This document shows positions 8,110-22,088 of a DNA stretch of 64,000 nucleotides, one piece after another. How positions within the stretch are numbered: the first letter of the stretch is position 1; each line of letters opens with the position of its first letter. A program made the translations under genes and the position numbers. A model generated the notes under the pieces. That model saw only the letters and a list, made by a program, of their open reading frames with translations. It did no database searches and had not been told where the DNA came from. Origin of the DNA: Amycolatopsis oliviviridis (GTDB taxonomy: Bacteria > Actinomycetota > Actinomycetes > Mycobacteriales > Pseudonocardiaceae); the NCBI RefSeq assembly GCF_014654365.1, contig NZ_BNAY01000002.1:929718-993717 (forward strand), in the 5' to 3' direction.

Positions 8110-8535
8110 ATGACCACCGAGGAGATCATCACCGCGCTGGAACGCGCCTGGAACACGGGCGACGGCGAGGCGTGGGCCGCGAACTTCGCCGAAGACGCGG
8201 ACTTCGTCGACGTCGTCGGCCGCATCCAGCGCGGCCGGGCGACCATCGCCCGCGAGAGCCAGAACATCTTCGACACCATCTACCGCGGCAGCACGCTGAA
8301 GATCCGCCACGTGTCGAGCCGTCCGCTCGGCGGCGGGATCGACCTCGTGCACACCGCGACCGTGCTGACCATCCCGGCCGGTCCCCTCGCCGGGGAAGCA
8401 CAGGCGGTGCAGACGATGCTCGTCCGAGACGGGCGGGTCGCCGCCTTCCACAACACGATCCGGGGCGATATCGCGGCGTTCACCGGTCACGACGCGGATC
8501 TCGCCGCCCGCTCGCCCCAGGAGTGGGATTCCTGA
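8110..8535 (+). CDS. SnoaL-like / SgcJ-EcaC family protein
   Basis: This is a 141-residue single-domain cone-fold protein of the NTF2/SnoaL superfamily (SgcJ/EcaC type). The typical N-terminal pattern is present: a helix with ALERAWNTGDGEAWAANF, then DADFVDVVG and a GRATI helix. Members bind or isomerise small ligands, and many have no assigned reaction. The ATG at 8110 is preferred because AGGAGG lies 6 nt upstream; the ATG at 8104 touches that sequence. It is divergent from the TetR gene and probably controlled by it. Substrate unknown. Confidence 0.75.
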   Translation: MTTEEIITALERAWNTGDGEAWAANFAEDADFVDVVGRIQRGRATIARESQNIFDTIYRGSTLKIRHVSSRPLGGGIDLVHTATVLTIPAGPLAGEAQAVQTMLVRDGRVAAFHNTIRGDIAAFTGHDADLAARSPQEWDS

Positions 8536-8543
8536 CCGGCGGC

Positions 8544-11249
<2,706 letters not shown>

Positions 11250-11250
11250 G

Positions 11251-12423
11251 TCAGTCCCTCGGATCGTCCGGATCGAGGCCGTGCAGCGGGAAGATCGCGC
11301 GGCGGGTGTCGCGGATGGCGATGTCGACCGGTTCGTCGGCCCCGTCTCCCCACGGGACGAAGGCGGTGTCGCGGCCGTCGGACATGCCGGGCGGGATCTC
11401 GGCCTTCGGCGCCGCCCTGGAGATCGACGCGACCCAGTTCGGCGGCAGGGCCGTCGCCGGGTCGACGTCGCGGTCGAGCACGGTGGCGAGCAGATGGGTC
11501 CACGACCGCGGCACCACCCGGATCAGCTGGTAGCCACCGCCGCCCACGGCGATCCAGCGGCCGCCGGCGTGCACTTCGGACAGTTCCCGCAGCCGCCGGT
11601 AGATGGCGCGATGACCGTCCACCGAGAGCGAGAGATCCGCCAGCGGGTCTTCCTCGTGCGAGTCGACGCCGCACTGGGTGACGAGGACCTGCGGCCGGAA
11701 CTGCTCCAGCAGCGACGGCACCACCGCCTCGAACGCCCGCAGCCAGCCGCCGTCGCGAGTGCCGGGCGGCAGCGGGAGGTTGACCGCGGTGCCCTCGGCC
11801 CCGCCCTTGCCGGTCTCCGCCGAGTAGCCCGTGCCCGGCCACAGCGTGAACGGGTGCTGGTGCAGGGAAACGGTCAGCACCCGGGGGTCGTCGTAGAACG
11901 CCGTCTGCACGCCGTCGCCGTGGTGGACGTCGGTGTCGACGTAGGCGACGCGGTCGAAACCGTGGTCCAGCAGCCACGAGATCGCCACCGAACAGTCGTT
12001 GTAGACGCAGAAGCCCGACGCCTTGCCCGGCATCGCGTGGTGCAGCCCGCCGGCGATGTTCACCGCCCTGGTCGCCTCGCCGTCGGCGATCTTCCGCGCG
12101 GCCAGCAGCGTCGAACCGACGACCAACGCGGAAGCCTCGTGCATGCCGGTGAACACCGGGTTGTCCTCGGTGCCGAGCCCGTGCGCGAAATCGGCACCGG
12201 TCATCGGCGCCTGCCGCACGGCCTCGATGTACTCGTCCAGGTGGACGCGGCGCAGCTCGTCCTCGCCGGCTGCGTCAGGGACGAGCAGCTCGACCCCGTC
12301 GAGCACGCCGAGTTCGGTCGCGAGCCGGATGGTCAGTTCGAGCCGCACCGGATTGAACGGATGCTCGCCGCCGAGGTCGTAACCCAGCAGCGAGGAGTCC
12401 CATACGACGGCCGGTGCTCGCAT
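11251..12423 (-). CDS. acuC: AcuC-type protein lysine deacetylase (class I/II HDAC fold)
   Basis: This 390-residue arginase-deacetylase-fold hydrolase removes acetyl groups from lysines, classically reactivating acetyl-CoA synthetase. The catalytic pair His128-His129 (GGLHHAM), zinc ligands Asp165 and His167 (DTDVHHGDG), the third zinc aspartate in GVDSHEEDP and the GGGGYQ tyrosine motif are all present. One base separates it from the downstream GNAT/synthetase-like gene, so opposing activities are co-expressed. TAGAGT lies exactly 7 nt before the ATG with no Shine-Dalgarno, so the message is probably leaderless. The Bacillus acuABC operon has the same logic. Confidence 0.92.
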   Translation of the reverse strand: MRAPAVVWDSSLLGYDLGGEHPFNPVRLELTIRLATELGVLDGVELLVPDAAGEDELRRVHLDEYIEAVRQAPMTGADFAHGLGTEDNPVFTGMHEASALVVGSTLLAARKIADGEATRAVNIAGGLHHAMPGKASGFCVYNDCSVAISWLLDHGFDRVAYVDTDVHHGDGVQTAFYDDPRVLTVSLHQHPFTLWPGTGYSAETGKGGAEGTAVNLPLPPGTRDGGWLRAFEAVVPSLLEQFRPQVLVTQCGVDSHEEDPLADLSLSVDGHRAIYRRLRELSEVHAGGRWIAVGGGGYQLIRVVPRSWTHLLATVLDRDVDPATALPPNWVASISRAAPKAEIPPGMSDGRDTAFVPWGDGADEPVDIAIRDTRRAIFPLHGLDPDDPRD

Positions 12424-12430
12424 GGTCCGA

Positions 12431-12436
12431 ACTCTA
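12431..12436 (-). promoter_or_regulatory. leaderless -10 element of acuC
   Basis: TAGAGT (minus strand) is followed by 7 nt and then the ATG, so transcription should begin at or within a base or two of the start codon. Confidence 0.55.
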
Positions 12437-12479
12437 GTGCCCTGCCGCGGCTCGTGCCCCCGTTCCGGCCGCCCGCGGG

Positions 12480-13328
12480 TCAGCCGGGCAGGTCTCCCGT
12501 GGCCACCGGGCGCTCCGGATCACGGGACCAGTGCGACCACGAACCCGCGTACAGCGCCGCGGGCACCGGGTGACCGGAGACCTCGAGCGCGAGCACGACG
12601 GACGAGGCGGTGACGCCCGATCCACAGTAGACACCGACCGGCGTCTCCGGCGTCACGCCGAATCCTTCGAACCGCTCGGCCAGTTCCGAGGCGTCGCGCC
12701 AGCGGCCGTCCTCCGAGAGATGCCCGGAGAAGGGCGCGTTGACCGCGCCGGGGATGTGCCCGGCGCGCGGGTCGATCGGCTCGGTCTCCCCCGCGTACCT
12801 CGGCTTCGCCCGCGCGTCGAAGAGCAGCCCGTCCCTGGCGAGCGTGGCGGCCTCGGCCGCCTCCAGCACCGGCATTCCGCCGGGCTCGACGACGATGTCC
12901 CCCTCCGCGGGCGACGGGACCTCGGTGGTGAGCGGACGCTCCTCCTCGGCCCAGGCGGCGAACCCGCCGTCCAGCACGGCGACCTCGGCGTGCCCGGCCC
13001 AGCGCAGCAGCCACCACGCGCGGGCCGCGACCGACCCGTCGGAGTCGTCGTAGACCACGACCGGGTGCCCGGCGCGAACCCCGGCCGCCCTCAGGTGCCG
13101 CTGCAAGGTCTCCGGTGCGGGCAGCGGATGACGGCCGCCGTCACCCGGCTCCCCGGCGAGCGCCGTGTCGAGGTCGACGTACACCGCGCCCGGGAGATGT
13201 GCCTCACGATAGGAATCGGCGCCGGGCGGGCCCGCGAGCCGCCAGCGGACGTCGAGGACTACGGAGCGTGCCGATTCCGGGCCGGAGAGCTGCGCGGCGA
13301 GTTCGCTGGTGGTGATCATGGGGCGCAT
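12480..13328 (-). CDS. tandem-rhodanese sulfurtransferase (3-mercaptopyruvate/thiosulfate type)
   Basis: This is a 282-residue protein with two rhodanese domains. The first (about 5-130) is inactive, with YDDSDGS where the cysteine loop would be. The second (about 150-275) carries the active Cys235 in CGSGVTA, the loop typical of 3-mercaptopyruvate sulfurtransferases and related thiosulfate sulfurtransferases. It transfers sulfane sulfur to thiols or cyanide. The ATG at 13328 is preferred over 13319 because GGGAAG is suitably placed upstream. It is a monocistronic gene divergent from ideR with about 136 nt between starts. Confidence 0.88.
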   Translation of the reverse strand: MRPMITTSELAAQLSGPESARSVVLDVRWRLAGPPGADSYREAHLPGAVYVDLDTALAGEPGDGGRHPLPAPETLQRHLRAAGVRAGHPVVVYDDSDGSVAARAWWLLRWAGHAEVAVLDGGFAAWAEEERPLTTEVPSPAEGDIVVEPGGMPVLEAAEAATLARDGLLFDARAKPRYAGETEPIDPRAGHIPGAVNAPFSGHLSEDGRWRDASELAERFEGFGVTPETPVGVYCGSGVTASSVVLALEVSGHPVPAALYAGSWSHWSRDPERPVATGDLPG

Positions 13329-13464
13329 GCGGCCATCTTCCCGCGCCGGACGGCTCCGCGCCCAGCTTGGGGGGACTTTTCCCGGCAGGGCGCTTGTTGT
13401 CCCCACACCTGCGTCGCTGTCGGTGCCAGCGACTACGATGAGCAACGCGGACGAAGGGGACAGC

Positions 13465-14153
13465 GTGAACGATCTCATCGACACCACAGAGATGTACTTG
13501 CGTACCATCTACGAGCTCGAAGAAGAAGGTGTCGTCCCGCTGCGGGCCCGGATCGCGGAGCGGCTGCAGCAGAGCGGCCCGACCGTGAGCCAGACCGTCG
13601 CCAGGATGGAACGTGACGGCTTGGTCGTCGTCGCGGACGACAGGCACCTGCAGCTGACCGAGCACGGGCGCGAGCTCGCCATCGCGGTCATGCGCAAACA
13701 CCGCCTGGCCGAGCGCCTCCTGGTCGATGTCATCGGCCTGGAGTGGGAGCACGTCCACAACGAGGCCTGCCGCTGGGAACACGTGATGAGCGAGGCCGTC
13801 GAGCGCAAGCTGGTCAAGCTGCTCGACCACCCCACCACGTCGCCCTACGGCAACCCGATCCCGGGACTGGACAAGCTCGGCGACGGCGATCCCGCCCCGC
13901 CGGCCGAGGCCGACCTCGTGCGGCTCGACGAATTCGCCCGGATGGGTGGCGGCGAGGTCGAGATCCGCCGCATCGCCGAGCATGTGCAGCTGGACGAGAC
14001 GCTGATGACCGAGCTCAAGTCGGTCGGCATCGTGCCCGGCAGCCGGGTCAAGGTCGGCAAGGCGGCACCCGGCGGGACCATCGAGGTCACCGGGGGAAGC
14101 AACACCGCCCAGGTGGCCACCTCGGCCCTGCACGCCGTCCTGGCGCAGGCCAG

Positions 14154-14157
<4 letters not shown>
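13465..14157 (+). CDS. ideR: iron-dependent regulator IdeR/DtxR
   Basis: This 230-residue metal-dependent repressor governs iron uptake and storage genes. All DtxR/IdeR metal ligands occur at the family's own numbering: site 1 His79, Glu83, His98; site 2 Met10, Cys102, Glu105, His106. The DNA-binding helix [15 protein letters not shown] is at 38-52, and a C-terminal SH3-like domain follows a Pro-rich linker near residue 145. The GTG start at 13465 gives [12 protein letters not shown], aligned with known IdeR N-termini, with GGGGA about 5 nt upstream. The stop overlaps the galK start (GTGA), so iron regulator and Leloir genes are co-transcribed. No sigB homologue is seen upstream. Confidence 0.95.
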
Positions 14158-15335
<1,178 letters not shown>

Positions 15336-15425
15336 GACCCGTCGCGGCGAGACCCCCGGGCGGGCCGTGTGCCCGGGGGCGAGGACACTGGGCCGCGACC
15401 GCATCCGCAGCAGAAAGGCGCGAAC

Positions 15426-16412
15426 GTGACCGACGAACCGACCAAGGCCCTGAAACTGATGGTGACGGGCGGAGCCGGTTATGTGGGCAGCGTCTGCGCG
15501 GCCCGCCTCATCGAGGCTGGGCACGACGTCACCGTGGTCGACGACCTCTCCACCGGGCACGCCGACGCGGTGCACCCGGACGCCACGTTCGTCGAGGGCG
15601 ACGCGGCCGAGGTCGCCCAGCGCCTTCTCGGCGACGGTTTCGACGGTGTCCTCCACTTCGCCGCCAAGTCGCTGGTCGGCGAGTCGATGACGGATCCGGC
15701 GAAGTACTGGGAGGGCAACGTCCTGACCTCGCTTCGCCTGCTCGAAGCGATGCGCGACCACGGCACGAAGCGGCTGGTGTTCTCCTCCACCGCGGCCACC
15801 TACGGCGAGCCGGAGTCCTCCCCCATCCCGGAGACCGCGCCGACGCGGCCGACGAACACCTACGGCGCGACGAAACTGGCCATCGACCACGCGATCACCT
15901 CGTTTTCGCGTGCCCACGGCATCGCCGCCGTCAGCCTGCGCTACTTCAACGTCGCCGGCGCCTACGGCTCCTTCGGCGAGCGGCACACCACCGAAACCCA
16001 CCTGATCCCCCTCGTGCTCCAAGTCGCCACCGGGGACCGCGAGCGGATCCAGATCTTCGGTGACGACTACCCGACCGCGGACGGCACCGCCATCCGCGAC
16101 TACATCCATGTGGTCGACCTCGCCGACGCGCATCTGCTGGCCCTGCGGCACGCCGTCGACGGCGAGCACCGCATCTACAACCTCGGCAGCGGCACAGGTT
16201 TCTCCGTGCTCGAAGTGATCGAGGCGTGCCGCCGCACCACCGGTCACGAGATCCCCGCCGCGGTCGCGCCGCGCCGGGCGGGCGACCCGTCGGTGCTGGT
16301 GGCCTCCAGCGAACGGGCGGGCGACGAACTCGGCTGGAAGCCCGAGCGCACCGACCTCGACGGCATCGTGGCCGACGCGTGGACGTTCACTCAGTCCCGC
16401 CAGACGGTCTGA
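15426..16412 (+). CDS. galE: UDP-glucose 4-epimerase
   Basis: This 328-residue extended SDR interconverts UDP-galactose and UDP-glucose. The NAD motif TGGAGYVG is at 14-21, the active-site Ser/Thr around 121-122, and Tyr146 and Lys150 in [13 protein letters not shown] and the [10 protein letters not shown] sugar-nucleotide motif confirm the epimerase. The GTG at 15426 (AAAGG about 9 nt upstream) is chosen; the frame is open a little further up but without a site. The last 26 bases overlap the 3' end of the convergent DUF4192 gene, so the two cannot be separated by a terminator. Confidence 0.93.
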   Translation: MTDEPTKALKLMVTGGAGYVGSVCAARLIEAGHDVTVVDDLSTGHADAVHPDATFVEGDAAEVAQRLLGDGFDGVLHFAAKSLVGESMTDPAKYWEGNVLTSLRLLEAMRDHGTKRLVFSSTAATYGEPESSPIPETAPTRPTNTYGATKLAIDHAITSFSRAHGIAAVSLRYFNVAGAYGSFGERHTTETHLIPLVLQVATGDRERIQIFGDDYPTADGTAIRDYIHVVDLADAHLLALRHAVDGEHRIYNLGSGTGFSVLEVIEACRRTTGHEIPAAVAPRRAGDPSVLVASSERAGDELGWKPERTDLDGIVADAWTFTQSRQTV

Positions 16413-17451
16413 GCCTGAGCGCGGGCGGCTCCTCCGCCCGCTGCCGCAGGACGATCCTGGCCACTTCGGACGGCGCCAGCATCCCGTCCAGGGCGGCCGC
16501 CAGCAGCCTGGCCATCCGGTGTTCCGGATCGACTTCGCGGGCCCTGACCAGCGCCATGTTGGCGATGGTCAGGTCACCGCGGGCGTAGGCGGCGTGCGCC
16601 TTCAGGCACAGCGCCTCGGCGGATTCCGGTTCGGGGAGCTCACGGGCGAGACGGAGCCAGAGAGCCTCCGCGGCTCGCGCCAGAGGTGCGCCCGCGGGGG
16701 CCGCGGTGAGCAGGCAGGCGTCCCGGACCTCGACGAGGGAAAGCGCCCACGCCAGCCGGACGGCCTGCTCGTCGGTGGTCACCTCGTCGCCCCGCTCGGT
16801 GCGGGCCAGCGCGGCGTTCACCTCGGCGAGCCCCGCTTCGACGAGGTCGTCGTCTCCCCAGGGCGGGCCGCCCATCCTGGTCAGCATGTCGGCCCGGCGC
16901 GCGAGCGTTTCCGGCGGACCGGCTTCGAAAAGGCGCTCCAGGTCCTCTCTGCTCTCGTAGGTGATGTGCCCCTCGCTGGTGGTGACCGCGGCGGCCACCG
17001 ACTTGCGAGGGTCGGGCAGGAGACCGCCGCAGTCCCGGTCGCGGTAGCACCGCCACCGCGCGCCCTCGGTGATCGACGGCGCCCACAGCGAGTGCAGCAG
17101 AGGGATGCCGTCTTCGGCGAGCGAGGATTCCAGGCGCCGGAGGAAGCGGCGGCGTGGTGGCCGCCCGGCCGGATTCGGGGAACCGCCGCCGACGACGGCC
17201 ACCGTGGCGCCGGTGTGCCCGGTGACGGAGAGCCTGGCCGCGAGGTCGAGCGCCTGGTCTTTCTCCAGGGCGGGCGGTGGGAGGTCCACGCGCATCGTGA
17301 GGCCCTGGCTTGTGCGGTCCGGCCCCTTCTGCCCGAAGACGACGACGGAGTTCTCCGGGTGGAACCCGAGGATGTACGGGATCGCGGCGAGCAGGTCCGC
17401 CGGATCCTTCAGATCGACCTTGGTCCTGCCGGTCGGGGTGGTTGTGGTCAT
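16387..17451 (-). CDS. DUF4192 family protein
   Basis: This 354-residue protein has the DUF4192 N-terminal signature ([20 protein letters not shown] at 10-29, followed by [10 protein letters not shown]). The family is common in actinobacteria and has no assigned function. The middle part carries an odd cysteine pair ([10 protein letters not shown]) and the C-terminal third is helical, alanine-rich and repeat-like. The ATG at 17451 follows a G-rich stretch that can serve as ribosome binding site; an in-frame ATG at 17499 is possible. Its 3' end overlaps galE by 26 bp. I see no clue to its role beyond this. Confidence 0.8.
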   Translation of the reverse strand: MTTTTPTGRTKVDLKDPADLLAAIPYILGFHPENSVVVFGQKGPDRTSQGLTMRVDLPPPALEKDQALDLAARLSVTGHTGATVAVVGGGSPNPAGRPPRRRFLRRLESSLAEDGIPLLHSLWAPSITEGARWRCYRDRDCGGLLPDPRKSVAAAVTTSEGHITYESREDLERLFEAGPPETLARRADMLTRMGGPPWGDDDLVEAGLAEVNAALARTERGDEVTTDEQAVRLAWALSLVEVRDACLLTAAPAGAPLARAAEALWLRLARELPEPESAEALCLKAHAAYARGDLTIANMALVRAREVDPEHRMARLLAAALDGMLAPSEVARIVLRQRAEEPPALRLRPSGGTE

Positions 17452-17600
17452 GCCCCCACCCTGCGGCGGGAACAGGGCCGCTGGGTGGGGGCGGGACACA
17501 TCTGTGGACAGCCGGGACCGTTGTGGACAGCGCCACCGGGACCGGCCGCGAGCACGCCGGATTGTCGGTGGGGTGATCTACAGTGCCCGGCCCCGCGGGG

Positions 17601-18455
17601 TCAGTCGCAGTGTTCGAACGGGCTCTCGTAGGTGTTCGACCCGACCGATCCGCCCCACTTGACGCAGGTCGACGCGGCCGTCTTCTTCACCGGCCCGGCG
17701 TAGTAGGTGAAGCTGCCGGAGTCGGTCGTGCGAGCCGAACCCTGGACTTCGAGGAAGGCCGACACCGGCGATGCGGTGCCGAGCGAAACCGCCTTCAACG
17801 TGGTCACGCAGTTGGCCTTGGTCGACGAGTTGTAGAGCAGGTACGCGGTGCCGGAGCCGCCGGCGAGCGCCTGCGAGTCGACCACCGAGAACCCGCTGCC
17901 GCAGACCTCGGTGGCCTCGTACGGGTTGCCGCCGCAGGAATTCTTGCTGGTGAAGTTGGTGTGGCCGTAGTAAGGCACCGCGACGCCGTTCAGCTTCGCC
18001 TTCTGCGCCACGCCGTTGAGGCGCTCTTCGAAGTGCAGGTGCGGACCGGTCACACCGCCGGTCGACCCGGCCGTGCCGAGCTGCTTGCCGAGGCTGACGG
18101 CCTGGCCGACCGACACCGACTGCGTCGAAAGGTGCGCGTACCGGGTGGTCCAGCCGCCACCGTGGTCGACCTCGACCCAGCGTCCGTAGCTCGTGCTGCC
18201 TTCGTTGGCGACCCGGCTGACGGTGCCGCCCGCCGCGGCCACCACCGGCATCCCGGTGATCCCCGACTTCTGGAAGTCGACCGAGTTCGCCGGGCTGTGC
18301 CCGCTGAAGGTGGCGGCCGTGACCGTGACACCGCATTTGAACGGGACCTGGAAGTTCGGGGCGGCCGACGCCTGCGTCGTACCGGCGAGGGTCAGGCCGA
18401 GCGCGGGGACGACGGCCGCCGCGGCGAGCACGGCGAAGCGGCGCAACCTGGACAT
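17601..18455 (-). CDS. secreted M23 (LytM) family peptidase
   Basis: This is a 284-residue exported protein with a Sec signal (arginines at 3-6, hydrophobic core, probable cleavage after ASA at 29-31). The LytM zinc site is complete: His53 and Asp60 (HSPANSVD), His108 (YAHLS) and His139/His141 (GPHLHFE). It should cleave peptidoglycan peptide cross-links or glycyl peptide bonds outside the cell. The C-terminal ~120 residues carry several cysteines, form a separate domain and may bind the wall. GGAGG lies 6 nt before the ATG at 18455. It is preceded by the terminator of the S15 gene, so it has its own promoter. Confidence 0.88.
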   Translation of the reverse strand: MSRLRRFAVLAAAAVVPALGLTLAGTTQASAAPNFQVPFKCGVTVTAATFSGHSPANSVDFQKSGITGMPVVAAAGGTVSRVANEGSTSYGRWVEVDHGGGWTTRYAHLSTQSVSVGQAVSLGKQLGTAGSTGGVTGPHLHFEERLNGVAQKAKLNGVAVPYYGHTNFTSKNSCGGNPYEATEVCGSGFSVVDSQALAGGSGTAYLLYNSSTKANCVTTLKAVSLGTASPVSAFLEVQGSARTTDSGSFTYYAGPVKKTAASTCVKWGGSVGSNTYESPFEHCD

Positions 18456-18562
18456 GGGGAGACCTCCATCGGGTGGGGAAGCCGGACGCGGCGAAGCAAA
18501 CCCGGAGGAAATACATTTTCCATACAAGCGCGAGGTCCGGTCGGTGTTTTCCGGCCGGAAAA

Positions 18563-18603
18563 CGCCGGATGCCACGTCCCGGGGCGGGACGTGGCATCCG
18601 GCG
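18563..18603 (-). terminator. terminator of the S15 peptidase gene
   Basis: Perfect 18-nt arms (beginning CGCCGGATGCCACG) enclose a 5-nt loop, starting 16 nt past the stop at 18620. It separates this gene from the M23 gene on the same strand. Confidence 0.7.
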
Positions 18604-18619
18604 TGGACAGGGCTCGGCC

Positions 18620-20431
18620 TCAGCCGAAGGCGGCGCGCAGCGCGGGCTTGCCTCCCGCCACCGGCAGCACCAGCGAGGTCCGGTTCAGCTCGACCGAGAC
18701 CCCGGCGCCGGGCTTCGGCCGGAGCGTGTAGTCGTGGTCGCTGGAGGCCACCAGGAACTCGATCTTGTGCCCGGCCGCGAGCAGGTAGTCCTTCGCGACC
18801 AGTTCCACCTCGACCTTGTAGTTCTCACCAGGGGTGATCGGGTCGGTCTTGGCGGGGTCGCGCCGGTTCTGCGGGTCGGTCCAGCCGCGGGTGATCACCT
18901 TCGCCGTCCCGTTCGGGGCCCGGTCGATGAGCACCGCCGTCACGTTCGCGGCCGGCTTGTCGAAGGACAGCGAGAGGTCTGCCTTCACGGTGCCGGAGAG
19001 GCGGACGGGCTGGCTCGCCGCGGTCGTCGAGTACAGCAGCCGGTTGCCCGACGAGGCCGCGTTGGCGAGCTGTTCGACGGTCTTGCTCGCGTCGTCGGCC
19101 AGCTTCTCGACGGCGGCCTTGCCCGGAACGGGGTTCCGGGTGTCGAGCTTGCCCTTCGAGGAGCCACCGGGCCACGGGTAGAGCTTCACGTCCTGGGCGC
19201 CGGGCAGCGGCCACTCCGGCTCGTCCACCCACGACTTGTCCTCGCGCTGGATGGTGGCCTTCGGCTCGCGCTCGATACCGTTGTCGATGCCGTAGAGATA
19301 GTGCGACATCCACTTGTTCAGCGTGGTGAGCCAGACGTCGCGGCGGAGGCTCAGCGGGTCGGCGTGCCCGGCCTGGTGCAGCCAGATCTTGTGCTCGACG
19401 CCGTGCGCCTTGAGCATTTCGTACCAGCGGGTCCCCTGGTCGGTCTTGACGTTCCAGTCGCCGAGGCCGTGCACCACGAGCACCGAGGCCCGCACCTTGT
19501 TCACGTCGTTGCGGTAGTTGCGCACGTCCCAGAACGGGCTGTAGTCGCCGGTCACCCGGTCCTGGTCGACGGCGATCTCGTCGATCAGCGGGCGGCAGAC
19601 GGCGCGATCCTGGCGCGTGTAGACGTAGTCGGCGAGCACGTCCGCGTCCTCGCCCTGAAAACCGCCCGCCGCGACGACCGCGCCGTCGTTGCGGTAGTAG
19701 TCGTACCAGCTGGAGATCGCCGCGATCGGGACGATCGTCTCCAGCCCCTTGACGCCGGTGCTGGCCACCGCGTTGGGCAGCGTCCCGTTGTAGGAGACGC
19801 CCATCATGCCGGTCTTGCCGGTGCTCCAGTCCGCGACCGCGGCCTTGCCCGCCGCGTCCCGTGCCGTCGCGCGGCCGTTCAGCCAGTCCACAATGGACTT
19901 GGCGCCGATGGTCTCGTTGACGTCGCCGGTGCTCGGGCAGCCGGTGGACTGACCGCTGCCGAGCGACTCCCCGTACACCACGGCGAAGCCGCGGGCGACG
20001 AAGTAGTTCTGGTAGCTCCAGTTGATCGGAGCCGGGTTCGGGCCGACGGTCTTGGTCGCGATCTTCGGGCCCGCGGGGGCGCGCTTGGCGCCGGGCACGT
20101 ACAGCTCCACGTCGACGTTGTGATTCGCGACGTCGTTGCCGCCCGCGTAGTACGGGCTGGCCTGGTAGACGACCGGGACCTTCATGCCCTGCTGGGTCGC
20201 GCGGGGCCGCACGACCTCCGCGTGCACGAGGTCGTCCTTGCCGTCGTGGTCGCTGTCGACCGGCGCGGTGACCCAGACGTTCTCCCGGATGACGTCCGCC
20301 GGGTCGAACACCGGTTGTGCCTGGCCGTCCTTGAAAACCGGCGTCGGTGGCGCGTCGGCTTGAGCGGGCAGCGCCGTCGCCGGAAGGACCAGGACGGCGG
20401 TGAACAAGGCGGCGAGTCTGGCGACTCTCAC
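18620..20431 (-). CDS. secreted Xaa-Pro dipeptidyl-peptidase (S15 family)
   Basis: This 603-residue exported serine peptidase removes Xaa-Pro dipeptides from peptide N-termini. The signal peptide covers about 1-26 (cleavage near AQA-DA). The alpha/beta-hydrolase triad is readable: Ser213 (GVSYNG), Asp325 (GLGDWNV) and His356 (GHADP). A C-terminal jelly-roll domain typical of S15 enzymes follows (about 370-600). The length is usual for actinobacterial members. A strong hairpin terminates it at 18563-18603. It lies next to another secreted peptidase gene, with no shared operon. Confidence 0.9.
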   Translation of the reverse strand: MRVARLAALFTAVLVLPATALPAQADAPPTPVFKDGQAQPVFDPADVIRENVWVTAPVDSDHDGKDDLVHAEVVRPRATQQGMKVPVVYQASPYYAGGNDVANHNVDVELYVPGAKRAPAGPKIATKTVGPNPAPINWSYQNYFVARGFAVVYGESLGSGQSTGCPSTGDVNETIGAKSIVDWLNGRATARDAAGKAAVADWSTGKTGMMGVSYNGTLPNAVASTGVKGLETIVPIAAISSWYDYYRNDGAVVAAGGFQGEDADVLADYVYTRQDRAVCRPLIDEIAVDQDRVTGDYSPFWDVRNYRNDVNKVRASVLVVHGLGDWNVKTDQGTRWYEMLKAHGVEHKIWLHQAGHADPLSLRRDVWLTTLNKWMSHYLYGIDNGIEREPKATIQREDKSWVDEPEWPLPGAQDVKLYPWPGGSSKGKLDTRNPVPGKAAVEKLADDASKTVEQLANAASSGNRLLYSTTAASQPVRLSGTVKADLSLSFDKPAANVTAVLIDRAPNGTAKVITRGWTDPQNRRDPAKTDPITPGENYKVEVELVAKDYLLAAGHKIEFLVASSDHDYTLRPKPGAGVSVELNRTSLVLPVAGGKPALRAAFG

Positions 20432-20501
20432 GGGACCCCCAAAAGGCGGGCGGGCAAGACCCAGCTGAGGTTTCCGGCCCCCCGAACGGGTGTCAAGAGA
20501 C

Positions 20502-20507
20502 TAACGT
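20502..20507 (+). promoter_or_regulatory. leaderless -10 element of the MuiA-like gene
   Basis: TAACGT is 7 nt before the ATG at 20515. A GGAGG also lies in the spacer, but only 1 nt from the ATG, too close to act as a Shine-Dalgarno. Confidence 0.45.
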
Positions 20508-20514
20508 CGGAGGC

Positions 20515-22080
20515 ATGCCGAGCACCGTGGAAGCACCGATCGTCGCCGTCACCGTCTATCCGCACCATGCCCGGATCACGAGGCGGGCATCGGCACGCCT
20601 CGACGGGGAAACGCGCTTCGCCTTCGCGGGCCTGCCGTGGAACCTGGACACCGATTCGGTCCGCGTCACCGGGTCCGGTCCGGCGGTCATCGCCGGGGTC
20701 GACGTCGCCGTCGAGCGTCATCCCGCGCCCGCGGACGCGTCGCTGCGCGCGCTGACCGAACAGCGGAAGACCGATCAGGCCGTGGTCGACGAGGTCGCGG
20801 ACGCGGTCTCCGCGGAGACCGCGAAGGTCGATCTGCTGACCGGGCTGGCCACGCGCAGCGGCAAGAGTTTCGCGAAGGCGCTCGCGGCGGGCACGGCGGA
20901 ACCGCCCCGCGTCGCCGAAGTCACCGACGCGCTCGGCGCCCAGCTGGCCGAGGCGCTGGGGAAACGCCGCGAACTCGGCATCCGCCTGGCCCGGCTCCGT
21001 GACGCTCTCAAGGCGCTGGACCGGGAGATCGAGGCGAAGCAAGGGGTGTCCGAAGTGGACAGCGCGACGGTCACGGTCGAGCTGGAAAGCCGCGAAGACG
21101 GCGCGGAAATCGGTCTCGAACTGTCCTATGTGGTCGCGAACGCCAGCTGGGAACCGGGTTACGACGTGCGCGTGCGAGGGGAAGACGTCGCGGTGACCTG
21201 GTACGGGCGGATCACCCAGCACACCGGCGAGGACTGGCCCGAATGCGAGCTGGCCCTGTCCACGGCGCGGCCGGCGAACACCGTGGAGGTGCCGGAACTA
21301 GAACCGTGGTTCCTCGACCGGGTACGAGAGTTCAAACCGCTGGCGGCACGTGTCGCGTACGGCGGCGCGTCGCCCGCGGGCGGCGGGATCCCGGAGTCGG
21401 TCGGCATGCCCGCGCCTGCCGCGCCCGCGATGGCGGCGCGGACCGCGTCCGTCGAACAGGGCACCACCGCGGTCACCTACCGGCCGGGACGCCCGGTGGC
21501 GGTGCCGTCGGGCGCGCAGGGCCACCGCACGACGCTCGCGCAACTCGATCTGACCGCGAAGCTGGGCTACCTCACCGCTCCGGCGGTGTCCCCAGAGGCG
21601 TTCCTGCGGGCGACCGTGGTCAACACGTCGGAGCACACACTGCGGCCGGGCAAGGCGTCGGTGTTCCACGAGACGGAGTTCGTCGGCACCACCCGGCTCG
21701 ACGTCTGGGCGCCGGGCGAGGAACTCGAACTCGCCCTCGGCGTGGACGACCGGATCCGCGTCGACCGCGAACTCACGCACCGCACGGCGAGCAAGGCGAC
21801 GCTGTCCGGCGTCCGCAAGCGGGAGGCCACCTACACCACCACGATCACCAACCACAGCCCGCGCGAAGCCGTCGTGACCGTGCTGGACCAGGCGCCGGTC
21901 TCCCGGGACGACGCGATCACCGTCCGGGACGTCCGCACCGCGCCGGAGCCGGTGGAGCGGACCGAGCTGGGCGAGTTCACCTGGCGGGTGACGCTCGCCG
22001 CCGGCGCGAAGGGCGTCGTTACGCTCGGGTACCGGGTGGACGTCGCGAAGGGTGTCGAGCTTTCTGGGTGGCGCGAGTAG
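20515..22080 (+). CDS. mucoidy inhibitor MuiA family protein (DUF4139)
   Basis: This 521-residue protein has the two-part MuiA layout: an N-terminal DUF4140 region (about 8-100, with VTVYPHHARITRRASA), a helical, coiled-coil-like middle (75-175) and a C-terminal DUF4139 beta domain (about 190-520, with WEPGYDVRVRG). An Ala/Pro/Gly-rich linker at 285-310 splits the second domain. The family was named for suppression of mucoid growth in E. coli; the mechanism is unknown. There is no signal peptide or membrane segment, so it is cytosolic. It is terminated by a 61-bp perfect palindrome shared with the convergent CBS gene. Confidence 0.8.
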   Translation: MPSTVEAPIVAVTVYPHHARITRRASARLDGETRFAFAGLPWNLDTDSVRVTGSGPAVIAGVDVAVERHPAPADASLRALTEQRKTDQAVVDEVADAVSAETAKVDLLTGLATRSGKSFAKALAAGTAEPPRVAEVTDALGAQLAEALGKRRELGIRLARLRDALKALDREIEAKQGVSEVDSATVTVELESREDGAEIGLELSYVVANASWEPGYDVRVRGEDVAVTWYGRITQHTGEDWPECELALSTARPANTVEVPELEPWFLDRVREFKPLAARVAYGGASPAGGGIPESVGMPAPAAPAMAARTASVEQGTTAVTYRPGRPVAVPSGAQGHRTTLAQLDLTAKLGYLTAPAVSPEAFLRATVVNTSEHTLRPGKASVFHETEFVGTTRLDVWAPGEELELALGVDDRIRVDRELTHRTASKATLSGVRKREATYTTTITNHSPREAVVTVLDQAPVSRDDAITVRDVRTAPEPVERTELGEFTWRVTLAAGAKGVVTLGYRVDVAKGVELSGWRE

Positions 22081-22088
22081 CCCGTCCC

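Noticed and set aside
17503..17530. Two TGTGGACAG motifs upstream of the DUF4192 gene as DnaA boxes or an origin
   Set aside because: Each has a mismatch to the box, there are only two, and no replication genes or AT-rich region are nearby.
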